From Saprospiraceae bacterium (GTDB lineage: Bacteria > Bacteroidota > Bacteroidia > Chitinophagales > Saprospiraceae), in the NCBI GenBank assembly GCA_020848995.1, contig JADLHA010000048.1, positions 62,001 through 126,000 of the forward strand: a stretch of 64,000 nucleotides of DNA, read 5' to 3'. This document shows, in pieces, positions 16,513 to 25,148 of the stretch. The notes under the pieces were generated by a model. The model was not told the DNA's origin, ran no database searches, and was given only the letters and a program-made list of their open reading frames with translations. The number at the start of each line of letters is the position of its first letter. Positions within the stretch are counted from its first letter, which is position 1. Position numbers and translations under genes: made by a program.

Positions 16513-19358
16513 CGATGGCGCATTCCGGGAGGCCCGGGGTTCTCTTCAGTTGGGTTGGGAAAAGTGGGTTTCTTGCCCGTATTGAAGTTGCGAATGTTGT
16601 AGGTGAAACTCGCCATGACAAACCGCTGCAGGGCGTTGGTGTAGCTGTCTTCCACGTACAATTCATTTAGGTTTCGCACATAGCGCTGATTCTGGTCGAA
16701 TAAATCGTTTACCCCAATGGAAACTTCTCCACGTTCATTTTTGAGGAACTTAACTCCAAGGGCCAGGTTGACAAGGACAATATTCTCATTGTAGCCTTCT
16801 TGCAGGCTGCTGTTGATCAGGTAACTTCCATCTGTGCGGAGAACCATGCGCTTGAGCATTTGGAGTTGAAACCGGAATTTTCCCTCATACAGCACATACG
16901 CGTCTTTGGCCTGCTGGTTCTCGTAGGCATTGAATGACGGCCGGAACTGTACGTTGAAATCGACTTTCTCGCTGATGTTGCTGCTCAGTGAAATTCCCCC
17001 TCCCAAATTATGGGTTATTGATTTGAGGCGTGTATCATCTATTTGGCCGGGTATGTCGCCATAGGTGTAGGAGAGATCCAGGGAAAGAACGGATTTGATG
17101 GCAACGACCGGAAAGCTATACGTAAAAAATGAGCGCAGCTGTAAGGCTTGTCCCATATTTTGAGGTGTCGACAGCTGCGTACCGGGTGAAAGGCTAAGGG
17201 TATTGAAGATGCTGTGATCCCGGCTGTTGATGAATATCCGGTTGGCGACGTAGTCTTCTGTCAGGCTCAGCCAGACGGAGCCAAAAAACATAGAGGATTT
17301 ATCGAGCGATGCGTTGTAGCGAAGCCCCCCGGAATACTGGATCGATTGCTTCAACGAGGGATTCCCGATGTACAATTGAGAAGGATTTGAGTTGTTGAGC
17401 ACTTCCTGCAACTGTTCCGCTCCCGGTAGTTGGGCGCGCGTTCTGAAGTGGGTCATGAGCGATTTCTTGGCGTCAAACGTATACCTGCCAAAAAAGGAGG
17501 GGAGTAAACTATAGTAACGGTTGGATTGGGATTCGCCTGCTGGGAATTTTTGTACGCGTTCCAGTAGAGCATCCTGCCACATCATCCTGGCCGATAGATT
17601 TAATTTGCGTTGAAGGTTCCATCTGTATCCGACGCCGTATTGCCGGATGGGAATTTTGGTGATGAATTCATTGCTTAGATCAGCATTCAGGACCGGTGGA
17701 GAGGCGGGGTCCGTTGAAACATCGTAAGTATATACAGCGGTCTCTTCTCGCACCTGTTGATATTTCGCGGCGAACAAAAGGGAGTGTTCCTCATTCAGCG
17801 GCTCCGTGTATTCAGCATTCACTTCCCATCCGTTTTTATCATAGCGGTTGTCGCCCTGCTGTTCAATGGTGTCGGCCATGACGTTCCCGGCTTCAATGGA
17901 GTTCACCAGTGAACTCTGTCTGGGTGTGGAGTTTTTGGGAGCCGTATTGGTATACCAGTCGACTGAAGCTGTTCTCCCCTGCTTTTTAAATTTATGCCGG
18001 AGCAGTAAGTTATTGGAAAAGTTCAATCCGTCTGAACGGGTATTGAGAGCGTTGTCGGATGCATTGAGCAGATCGCCACCTTGTGATGTTTTTGTTTGTA
18101 GGAAGCCCGCATTCCTATTGCTTTGTGCAGTAAACCGCGGCCGGAGTTGGATCGAGTTCATGCTGTCCAGGGTGATGTCTATTCGTCCATTGATTCGGTG
18201 GTTTTGATTTTCCGGTGCGCTGCTTGCGCTTTCTTCGTATTGCTGGGAAAGTCCTTCTCCGGCGAAATAATTGCGGGTGCTGTTGGATTCAATGTCGTTT
18301 TCTGTGTCATTCAGAAAATACGATACGTTGACGCGAAGCCATTTTCCGAATGCATCGGAATAATTCACTCCAAAGGCGTGGGTTTGTGCAATTCCCCCGC
18401 TGGTAGGAACCAGAAAATCTCCGGATCCCCCTTGACCTGGGCGAAATTCACGCCCTCCTCCACCGCCCCGGTTGCGGTTAGAACTTACTCCAAGTACTCC
18501 CAAAATATCGTCTGCTGAAAAATTTTGAACATTGATGTTATTGGACATTCCAATCAGGCTGATCCGCGTGTCGCCGTTGAAGTAATTTACGTTTCCCCCT
18601 GACTGGTACCGGTTATCCAGACCATAGCCGGCGTATAATTTGCCAAATTGGCCATTGTTCATGCCGCTGCGGGTAACAATGTTGATGGTCTTTACGGTAT
18701 TGCCGTCGTTAACCCCGGTAAACTGACTCTGTTCGCTGAGTTGGTCGAAGATCTGAACTTTTTCAATGATCTCTGCCGGTAAATTTTTAAGAGACAGGTT
18801 GGGGTCTGTTCCGAAAAAGGGCTTCCCGTCGACGAGCACCTGTTTGACTTCCTCATTTTGGGCTTTTATCGTTCCATTATCGCGCGATACGGTTGGCATT
18901 TTCTCCAGTAAATCTCCCGCAGTAGCGTCCCTTGCAACCTTGAAAGCGGTTGCATCAAAGGATACCGTGTCTTCATTGAGCTTGCCGTGGAGCCTAACGT
19001 CCTTCACGGTAACCTCTTTCAGCATCTTTGTTGCTTGCACCAATTGAAGGATTCCAAGGTCAACGGACGTGTCGACCGAAATGGGCTTTTCCAGACGTTC
19101 GTAGCCTGTGAACGAAACGACCAGCTGATAATTTCCGCTCTCGATGTCTGAAAAAATAAAGTTGCCCTGAGGGTCGGTTTGAGCACTTTTGTAAAATTTC
19201 CCCGTTGTATTGAACAAGTTCAGGGGCAATGCAGGGATGGGTACGCCTTCCTCGTCGGCAATTTGTCCAGATAGCGCGTGCTGTGACCTTGCACCAAGGC
19301 TCAACACCATCATGAAAACCAATAAGGTTCCCCGCCGCAGCCGATCGCAAATGCGCAA
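16509..19358 (-). CDS. TonB-receptor-like outer-membrane barrel with N-terminal carboxypeptidase-regulatory domain
   Basis: A large outer-membrane protein. A signal peptide (RRGTLLVFMMVLSLGARSQ) is followed by a carboxypeptidase-regulatory-like Ig fold (HALSGQIADEEGVPIPALPL), a plug-like region (LLEKMPTVSRDNGTIK, VLVDGKPFFGTD, IEKVQIFDQL) and a barrel of the outer-membrane beta-barrel family 3 type found in Bacteroidota. The ATG frame extends to 19508, but that would put 50 or more residues before the signal peptide. TTG at 19358 gives a normal signal peptide and was chosen, though ATG at 19412 is possible; the start is uncertain. It is the last gene of the DUF4956/CotH/HlyD/TolC cluster. The substrate is unknown, and no TonB box was identified. 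Confidence 0.82.
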   Translation of the reverse strand: MRICDRLRRGTLLVFMMVLSLGARSQHALSGQIADEEGVPIPALPLNLFNTTGKFYKSAQTDPQGNFIFSDIESGNYQLVVSFTGYERLEKPISVDTSVDLGILQLVQATKMLKEVTVKDVRLHGKLNEDTVSFDATAFKVARDATAGDLLEKMPTVSRDNGTIKAQNEEVKQVLVDGKPFFGTDPNLSLKNLPAEIIEKVQIFDQLSEQSQFTGVNDGNTVKTINIVTRSGMNNGQFGKLYAGYGLDNRYQSGGNVNYFNGDTRISLIGMSNNINVQNFSADDILGVLGVSSNRNRGGGGGREFRPGQGGSGDFLVPTSGGIAQTHAFGVNYSDAFGKWLRVNVSYFLNDTENDIESNSTRNYFAGEGLSQQYEESASSAPENQNHRINGRIDITLDSMNSIQLRPRFTAQSNRNAGFLQTKTSQGGDLLNASDNALNTRSDGLNFSNNLLLRHKFKKQGRTASVDWYTNTAPKNSTPRQSSLVNSIEAGNVMADTIEQQGDNRYDKNGWEVNAEYTEPLNEEHSLLFAAKYQQVREETAVYTYDVSTDPASPPVLNADLSNEFITKIPIRQYGVGYRWNLQRKLNLSARMMWQDALLERVQKFPAGESQSNRYYSLLPSFFGRYTFDAKKSLMTHFRTRAQLPGAEQLQEVLNNSNPSQLYIGNPSLKQSIQYSGGLRYNASLDKSSMFFGSVWLSLTEDYVANRIFINSRDHSIFNTLSLSPGTQLSTPQNMGQALQLRSFFTYSFPVVAIKSVLSLDLSYTYGDIPGQIDDTRLKSITHNLGGGISLSSNISEKVDFNVQFRPSFNAYENQQAKDAYVLYEGKFRFQLQMLKRMVLRTDGSYLINSSLQEGYNENIVLVNLALGVKFLKNERGEVSIGVNDLFDQNQRYVRNLNELYVEDSYTNALQRFVMASFTYNIRNFNTGKKPTFPNPTEENPGPPGMRHR

Positions 19359-19538
19359 GCTGGTCCGGGCCGAATCTGCTGGCGTAGTGCTCGTGATCAG
19401 CAAATGAGTCATTGCAGATTTAAATTGAGCTTTTGCGCTGGCTATTGCAGATGGTGCCACATTGGACGAAGGCATAATGAATCTCACGTTTATGCTAGGC
19501 AGTGGCATTTCATCAATTGCTTTAGAAGTTTGTCAAGA

Positions 19539-20792
19539 TTACAATGGGCGGAAGGGAATGCTGAGGTAATCTACAGCGCCGTGGGAGGCCATAACTCCGG
19601 ATTTGTAAAGGTATTTGAGGTAGGACCTGAGCAACTGATAATACCTATGCAACTGTTTTTCCTTTTGACGTGTCAACATTTCCGAAACTTCAATAACGGA
19701 TGCCGGGTCCATTATGTTTACAGTTAACAATTTCTCAACACTGGCAGAGTTGGCAAAGGCTTCTATGGCCTGATGCACACTGGTATATTCTTCTGCAATT
19801 GCCTGGAGTTCGAGTTGCTGCTTTTCCAGCTCAGTCTCCAATTGCCGTTTCTCCATTGCGGTCTCCATGCCGAAATGGAGAGTGTCAGCCCGTGCAATGG
19901 AATTCCGGCGACTTTTGTTGAAAAATGATGGTAAACGCAACCCGATGCCAACCGAAGCGCGCTCTTCAAACAACTCGTCCTGGCGTGGGCTGTACCGGAA
20001 CTGCACAAAATCGAGTATCTGGCGGTCTTCAGCCAGGCGCAATTGATGTGCAATGCCTATTCTTTGCTTCTTTACATCAGGGATTTTTGAATACTGCCCT
20101 GTAACAAAGGAGCCGGACACAAAGTGTACGATGGATTCAACTTTCGGAGGGGGCAGTCGCAAGACCGCTTGGTCAATGGAGACCCCCGTGATTTGTAGCA
20201 ATGCTTTTAATTCTACGATTATTGCATTTCGTTGCGCCATTACTTCTGCGCGATCGATGTCCAGTTTGAGCAATTCCTTTGCTACAGAAGGTTTGTCGGG
20301 GATTCCCAATGCAAGGATGTCGCGTTGCCTTTCGATTAGATGCAAGCGATTTTCCGAGATTGAATCCGCTTCAACCAATTCCAGAAGTCTTGCAATGTTC
20401 AGGTATTTTTGGTAGAGCATTTCTGCCTCCCATGCTTCCACTTCGAGCTGCAGCAACTGTTGGTCTTTGCGATTCAGCTGCCGTTGGACATGTTTGTTTC
20501 CGAATTCATTCAGCCCGAGTCGCATCGTGTATTCCTGACGGTCGAGTTGAAACCGGTCGGATTCGGTGCGGAGTTCAATCTGCCTTAACAGGGGCTTCGC
20601 CATTGCAGGATCGTCGTATAGCTCGTTTAGCGATAAGCGAAAGGCTTGAATGTCTTCATCGGAACGGTTCAGTAAATATTCCCGAAAGGGATTTTGCGCG
20701 AATGTATTGAAACGCATGATGATCGCCAGCGCTAAAAATAAAATGCGGGGCGTTATCGCGCCGCAGGGTATGCCGAAATGATGTGTTCGCAT
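19539..20792 (-). CDS. TolC-like outer-membrane channel protein
   Basis: A 417-residue protein with a signal peptide ending near NTFAQ and a body made largely of long alpha-helical heptad segments (for example MEKRQLETELEKQQLELQ), interrupted by short beta-rich stretches with phenylalanine and arginine (FVQFRYSPRQDELF, VGIGLRLPSFFNKS). This two-fold helix/strand pattern is typical of TolC-family outer-membrane factors. Its partner is presumably the HlyD-like protein encoded one base upstream. No inner-membrane RND, MFS or ABC pump gene is adjacent. Family assignment is by pattern; sequence identity to well-studied TolC members looks low. Confidence 0.7.
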   Translation of the reverse strand: MRTHHFGIPCGAITPRILFLALAIIMRFNTFAQNPFREYLLNRSDEDIQAFRLSLNELYDDPAMAKPLLRQIELRTESDRFQLDRQEYTMRLGLNEFGNKHVQRQLNRKDQQLLQLEVEAWEAEMLYQKYLNIARLLELVEADSISENRLHLIERQRDILALGIPDKPSVAKELLKLDIDRAEVMAQRNAIIVELKALLQITGVSIDQAVLRLPPPKVESIVHFVSGSFVTGQYSKIPDVKKQRIGIAHQLRLAEDRQILDFVQFRYSPRQDELFEERASVGIGLRLPSFFNKSRRNSIARADTLHFGMETAMEKRQLETELEKQQLELQAIAEEYTSVHQAIEAFANSASVEKLLTVNIMDPASVIEVSEMLTRQKEKQLHRYYQLLRSYLKYLYKSGVMASHGAVDYLSIPFRPL

Positions 20793-20793
20793 A

Positions 20794-21783
20794 CTACAGG
20801 GTAATCTTGACGCGTTCGCCTTGCAGAAAAGGGTTGTCTGGGGGCAACAGTACCTGCACTTCCCGACCCCATACCCTTGCTTCCGGGAATTTTTTCAGCC
20901 GCTCGGGATAGCTGGTGATCCTCGTGCCCAGTGAAGAAATGACTCCACGAAGCCGCAAATTGTCGAGATTCAGGCTTTCGACCCAGAGGCTGTCACCGAC
21001 GTTTACCAAGGTGAGTTGCCTGTCGCCGATGAAAAAAACAGCTGTGTTTGGATGTTCTTCATACAATTTGACTAAGGGGGTAAAGGCCTCTACTTTGTCG
21101 CCGGATCCAACGTCCATTTGCCCTATCATCCCATTGTCGCGGCTGACGAGCACGAGCTCGGCCTCGCTGTTTCTTAAGTCGCTGAGTTCAGCGGATAATT
21201 TTTCAATGCGATGATTTGCAAGGACCTCGGCCCTTGCTAGGTCTCTTGAGTTCTGAGCTATGGAGAGTTCAACTTCTGCCAACTTATTCGCAAATTCTTC
21301 TTTGATGTGTATGGCTTCCTGATCGTGCCGGTATGGTGTGCGAATGGAGGTATCTGCACCTGCTGCGATGGCAGTTGCCGCAGAAATTCTTGCCCCCTGT
21401 TCAGCGAGTTTAGCCAGCGCAACCTCCCGTTCAGCGGTGAGCTGTTTCTTCTTTGTACGGAGTTGTTCCGCTTCGTTAGCGAGCATGGCTTTGTCGAATT
21501 GAAGTTTGTAACGGGCTTCCTGCTGGTCATACCTCATATTGCGTTCTCGCATTTTCATGTCCAAGCGGCGCAGGGTAAGGATGGTATCTCCTGATTTTAC
21601 AAATTCCCCGGTTTGCCTGAAGGTATGCAGGATTTCAACGGGGAAGTCGAAGTTGATGGATTTTACTGGATTTTCGGCAATGCCATAAAAACTCGTAGCA
21701 TGACTTAACCGATGCTTGATCAGTGAAATGGCCAGCAGAGCGACTGCAAATGTAAAAAGGTACAGGTAAGGGATCCTTTTCAT
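20794..21783 (-). CDS. HlyD-family periplasmic adaptor (membrane fusion protein)
   Basis: A 329-residue protein anchored by one N-terminal membrane helix (about 5-21). Its order of parts is that of periplasmic adaptors: a first half-lipoyl stretch (GEFVKSGDTILTLRR), a long charged coiled-coil hairpin (about 75-195), a second half-lipoyl stretch (NGMIGQMDVGSGDKVEAFTPLVKL), and beta-barrel residues ending with FLQGERVKITL. Such proteins bridge an inner-membrane transporter and a TolC-like channel. The stop and the start of the TolC-like gene are separated by one base, which supports a functional pair. The expected transporter is missing; the DUF4956 membrane protein at the head of the cluster is the only nearby inner-membrane candidate. 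Confidence 0.8.
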   Translation of the reverse strand: MKRIPYLYLFTFAVALLAISLIKHRLSHATSFYGIAENPVKSINFDFPVEILHTFRQTGEFVKSGDTILTLRRLDMKMRERNMRYDQQEARYKLQFDKAMLANEAEQLRTKKKQLTAEREVALAKLAEQGARISAATAIAAGADTSIRTPYRHDQEAIHIKEEFANKLAEVELSIAQNSRDLARAEVLANHRIEKLSAELSDLRNSEAELVLVSRDNGMIGQMDVGSGDKVEAFTPLVKLYEEHPNTAVFFIGDRQLTLVNVGDSLWVESLNLDNLRLRGVISSLGTRITSYPERLKKFPEARVWGREVQVLLPPDNPFLQGERVKITL

Positions 21784-21790
21784 GTGTGCA

Positions 21791-24121
21791 TCAGTCTGTG
21801 CCTGAAATGACGAGTTTGGATTTGCTTTCTTTCGTTCTGAAAATGTAAAATCCAGCTTGAAGGCCTTCGAGCGAAATGGTTTCTCCCGATTTAGCCAAAC
21901 CCTTGATCAGAATATGCCCGGCTCCATCCCAAATTTCAAAAGTACGGGGCCTTTGGTCGGGAAAAACAAGGCGAACCCAATGGGAAGCTGGATTGGGATA
22001 GAAGGGGATATCTATTCCTAAATCTGTTTCGAAGGTTGCATCCGGGTCGTTGTTTAGGTTAAATGTATGCTTTTGGGTCACAAAAGGACCGCTGCCGTTG
22101 GGCCTTCGGGCATAAGCGAGGTCGTCCGGTAGTTCGCCAAACGATACGGAATCTACGAGCTTTTGCCCTGCATCGAGTAACCAGATTTCTTCACCGGAAG
22201 CGGATAATTTAAAGTTGGCATGCAGCCCCTGCTGCTTGCCATCCTCATCTGCCCAAACAATTAGATAGGACTTTGGATTTAGAATGGTTCCGTCCGGTAT
22301 TCGGTATTTATCCAGGTTTTCCCTGCTGTCGGTCAATACCCACTGGCTCAAATCAACCGGGTGGTCGGTGCCGTTGTACAGTTCGATCCAGTCGTCGTAT
22401 TCCCCATCCTGATCGGCCACTGAGGTTTTATTTGCTGCCATGAGTTCGTTTAGAACAACTTCACCTGCCGAAGAAGCTTCGATGCGCACGCGGTAAAGAA
22501 ATACGTCGTGCTCAGCCCCTTCCGGAAAATAAGTCGTTGTACCCGCCGGGTTGTTTGCAACGCAGGAGACGTAGTAACGCACGTATTGGTTTGCTGCTTG
22601 CCCGGGAATCTCACCGCCGTAAACCCCGTCGCCGTATGCTCCATCCTGATGGGCCCCGTCATCGTATAGAGCAATTCTGGTAAAATGCCCATCCAGCGCT
22701 GCCGAATAGTGAAGGAAGAGGGCTTTTACGTTGGACTCCTTAGGAACGGTTGCGATTACCCAGACTCCCTGCAAAGGTTCCGGATCCGCCCAGGCGACAC
22801 CACCCGATGCATGTTGAACTGAAGTAATGCCCACTCCTGACTGCTTGAATTCCGTTTGGGCTAAGACGAATGCACGCCGTTCGCGCATCCAGTTGATGAG
22901 GATCTGTTTTTCATCGTTAAAAGCCTGGTAGGTCATCAGCTTTTTCGAATCTGCTCTGACTGTAGTGTCAATGAGCGTGTACAGCGCATTCACGGTATTT
23001 ACGAAATGGCTGCTGTCAAGTGCATGGGTGAACAGGGTGCGCAAATGTGCAAGGTAGCGCTGACGCAGGGCGGGTACTTTGAAAAGCCGGTTGCATAAGG
23101 GATATCGGGCATCGTTTTCTTTCATCAATACAGACCACCTCGAGGTAAGCCCTTTCATTACGGAATTGGCATCGTATTCCAGGGGAATCAGCCTGCCGGC
23201 ATCTTTCTGGTAAATGGCATAATAATCCATTCCCCCCTTGTTGACGTAGCTGTCGTCGTCGCCAAAAAGGGTTTCTTTAGCGAGGAACCAAAGGGCACGG
23301 TCAATGTCCAGAATGCTATCCAGGCCATCCTCCATTCGTTCCTGTGGGAGGTTATTGAGCGCATCGACGGCTCGCACGAGATCTTCCCAGGGGTTCTCCA
23401 GCGTAGTCTTTTTAAGTGTGTAATGTGGCTTATACAACGCAGTGTCTGTTCCCAGGTAGTTCAGAGTTGAGGTGCCCGCGCCAAACCCGCCGGGTTGACC
23501 CTGTCCGGGAGGGGCCGTCCGTTCGCAGCGCCATCTCGTTCCTTCGTTACTCAAAAACCATTCTTTGACATAGTCTCCATCGAGCGCCTGGACACAGGGA
23601 TACAGCCCCCAGTCTTCATTTTGAAGAAACAAGCGAACGTAATTCGCCTTGAGTGAAGGGCAAAATGGCCGGGTCAAATGTTCATAGAGAACTTCCCGGA
23701 TAAAACTGTTGTCCTCGTAGGAGTTGTTCAGGTTTAGGGTCTCATACCCCTCAATGTCCTGATCCGGATCCTGAAAATCCATGGTGATGTTGAATGACTT
23801 TTTTTGGGACGTAACACGCTGGTAGGAAGTCTGCCCTTTAAATCGCACACCGACGTTCGGGTAGCGCTTTCCCTCCCATACGAGGGTGGCCGGTATGTCG
23901 GTTTTGGATTTGTAATTTTGGGTGAGTTGATTCCAAAAATCGGGTTGTTCGAATTCCAGCCTTAATTCGCGGATGGCATCCAGACGGTAAAAGCCTTCAA
24001 CAGGCTTTGCCCCGGCGACCAATCTTCTGCCGTCGACGGAAAGGTGCATCTCTGGAGGTAGTGATTGGGCAAATGTGGTGTTCAAAAGAAATATGGGTAA
24101 GAAGAAAATGTGTTTTTTCAT
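21791..24121 (-). CDS. CotH-kinase-like protein with lamin-tail domain and T9SS type A sorting domain
   Basis: A 776-residue exported protein. The ATG at 24121 gives a clean signal peptide (MKKHIFFLPIFLLNTTFAQ) and fits the 10-base gap to the upstream gene; the longer open frame would add 53 unlikely residues. Residues about 30-420 resemble CotH, an atypical kinase family known from spore coats: FKGQTSY, LNLNNSYEDNSFIREVL, DDDSYVNKGGMDYYAIY and LIPLEYDANSV. A lamin-tail-like domain follows (VVLNELMAANKTSVADQDGEYDDWIEL). The end (IPFYPNPASHWVRLVF, LQAGFYIFRTK) is a T9SS type A domain, so the protein should reach the cell surface or medium. Whether it phosphorylates anything is unknown. Confidence 0.88.
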   Translation of the reverse strand: MKKHIFFLPIFLLNTTFAQSLPPEMHLSVDGRRLVAGAKPVEGFYRLDAIRELRLEFEQPDFWNQLTQNYKSKTDIPATLVWEGKRYPNVGVRFKGQTSYQRVTSQKKSFNITMDFQDPDQDIEGYETLNLNNSYEDNSFIREVLYEHLTRPFCPSLKANYVRLFLQNEDWGLYPCVQALDGDYVKEWFLSNEGTRWRCERTAPPGQGQPGGFGAGTSTLNYLGTDTALYKPHYTLKKTTLENPWEDLVRAVDALNNLPQERMEDGLDSILDIDRALWFLAKETLFGDDDSYVNKGGMDYYAIYQKDAGRLIPLEYDANSVMKGLTSRWSVLMKENDARYPLCNRLFKVPALRQRYLAHLRTLFTHALDSSHFVNTVNALYTLIDTTVRADSKKLMTYQAFNDEKQILINWMRERRAFVLAQTEFKQSGVGITSVQHASGGVAWADPEPLQGVWVIATVPKESNVKALFLHYSAALDGHFTRIALYDDGAHQDGAYGDGVYGGEIPGQAANQYVRYYVSCVANNPAGTTTYFPEGAEHDVFLYRVRIEASSAGEVVLNELMAANKTSVADQDGEYDDWIELYNGTDHPVDLSQWVLTDSRENLDKYRIPDGTILNPKSYLIVWADEDGKQQGLHANFKLSASGEEIWLLDAGQKLVDSVSFGELPDDLAYARRPNGSGPFVTQKHTFNLNNDPDATFETDLGIDIPFYPNPASHWVRLVFPDQRPRTFEIWDGAGHILIKGLAKSGETISLEGLQAGFYIFRTKESKSKLVISGTD

Positions 24122-24131
24122 AGTAAATGGG

Positions 24132-24824
24132 TCAGATAATTTGTTCTGATTCTCGTTGGGAAATGCGGATTGACTGAGGAGGCACTTTTTCGGCAAGGGC
24201 TTCCCAGGCCGGGCGATGCAAGCCGGTTTCCGCAGCGACAAATTCCCAGGTGCAGGTGGTTCGCAACGCGTTTCCGGCATAAACCATTTCCTTCCTCACG
24301 AGTTTTGCATGGACCCCATGTTCCTTAAGAAGGTCTTCAATCTGCATCTCATCAAACGGGCTAGAATCATCAAACTGGATGCGGAGCCTGCTGAGTTTGC
24401 GGGTATGAACATTCATTGGGGAGAAGTACAACAAAGCTGCTACGGCGCAGAAGAAGATAATCCCGTATATGGCAACATTGAATGCGAAAACACCACTGGC
24501 AATCCCACTGCCCAATGCGGCGAACAGAAAAACGATGTTGCGCGGCTGGAAAATGTTCGTCCGAAACCGAATGATGGCCATGATGCCGAGCATACCGAGT
24601 CCACGGCCAATGCTGTCTCCGATCACAATGGTGACGATACAGGCCATGATCGAGCCGAGGATCATGGATTGCTGGAAGTGCCCCGGAGCAGCATTGTGCC
24701 TGGAAGTCTTTTCGTAGGTGAAGGCAACCAGGATGGATAATGCGAAGCTTATCAGAAACGCATAGAGCAGCGACAGGGGTGAGGGATTTTCTGCATTGAT
24801 ATCCGTAAGGGCAAAATCAAACAT
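24132..24824 (-). CDS. DUF4956 family inner-membrane protein
   Basis: A 230-residue protein with four or so membrane helices in its first 140 residues (SLLYAFLISFALSILVAF, SMILGSIMACIVTIVIG, then a GLGMLGIMAIIRFRT loop and two further helices), followed by a soluble C-terminal domain. This fits the DUF4956 family. In many bacteria DUF4956 genes sit beside CotH genes and VTC-type polyphosphate polymerase genes; here CotH is present but no VTC domain was seen. The ATG at 24824 was chosen because a perfect promoter box (24873-24880) overlaps the longer TTG start at 24875. It is first in the cluster with CotH, HlyD, TolC and the large barrel. Its function is unknown. Confidence 0.85.
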   Translation of the reverse strand: MFDFALTDINAENPSPLSLLYAFLISFALSILVAFTYEKTSRHNAAPGHFQQSMILGSIMACIVTIVIGDSIGRGLGMLGIMAIIRFRTNIFQPRNIVFLFAALGSGIASGVFAFNVAIYGIIFFCAVAALLYFSPMNVHTRKLSRLRIQFDDSSPFDEMQIEDLLKEHGVHAKLVRKEMVYAGNALRTTCTWEFVAAETGLHRPAWEALAEKVPPQSIRISQRESEQII

Positions 24825-25148
24825 GTGCAACGTGACGGTGAATAAACTTAAAACATAGCTTTGATAAGACCCCAAAGTTAAGCAATCGTTTAATTTGGGT
24901 TAAGAATACAGCGGGTCCAGCCGTCATTGAAAGCATTTGCTCCCCAAAGCCAAAAATTTACATGATTCCACTGTTTTTCAGCCAGTTACAGCAACACACC
25001 GCAAGCCAACATCAAGCAAACCGCTGTATTCAAAAGCATCTGATATCGACTGGATGTGAATGGAGCCCCATCGGGCTTGCAGGGTCCACAGTCTGTATAT
25101 TGGCAGGAAGCGCCCCGTGCGATTGCAGTTATCTCTGGAAGGGCGTTG
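24825..25148. other. Gap between nrdA end and DUF4956 operon start
   Basis: This 324-base stretch lies 3' of nrdA and 5' of the DUF4956 gene, both on the minus strand. It holds one perfect TAnnTTTG box for the DUF4956 operon (24873-24880). A short GC stem straddling the nrdA stop (AGGGC/GCCCT) lacks a T-run and does not look like a terminator. No gene, RNA or repeat was recognised in the remainder. Confidence 0.6.
24873..24880 (-). promoter_or_regulatory. -7 box TAACTTTG for the DUF4956-CotH-HlyD-TolC operon
   Basis: Perfect match to the Bacteroidota -7 consensus TAnnTTTG. Transcription would begin near 24866, about 42 bases before the ATG at 24824. No TTTG -33 element stands at the usual distance. 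Confidence 0.5.

Noticed and set aside
24120..24280. N-terminal extension of the CotH-like protein (53 residues upstream of MKKHIFF)
   Set aside because: It would bury the signal peptide and overlaps the end of the upstream DUF4956 gene.
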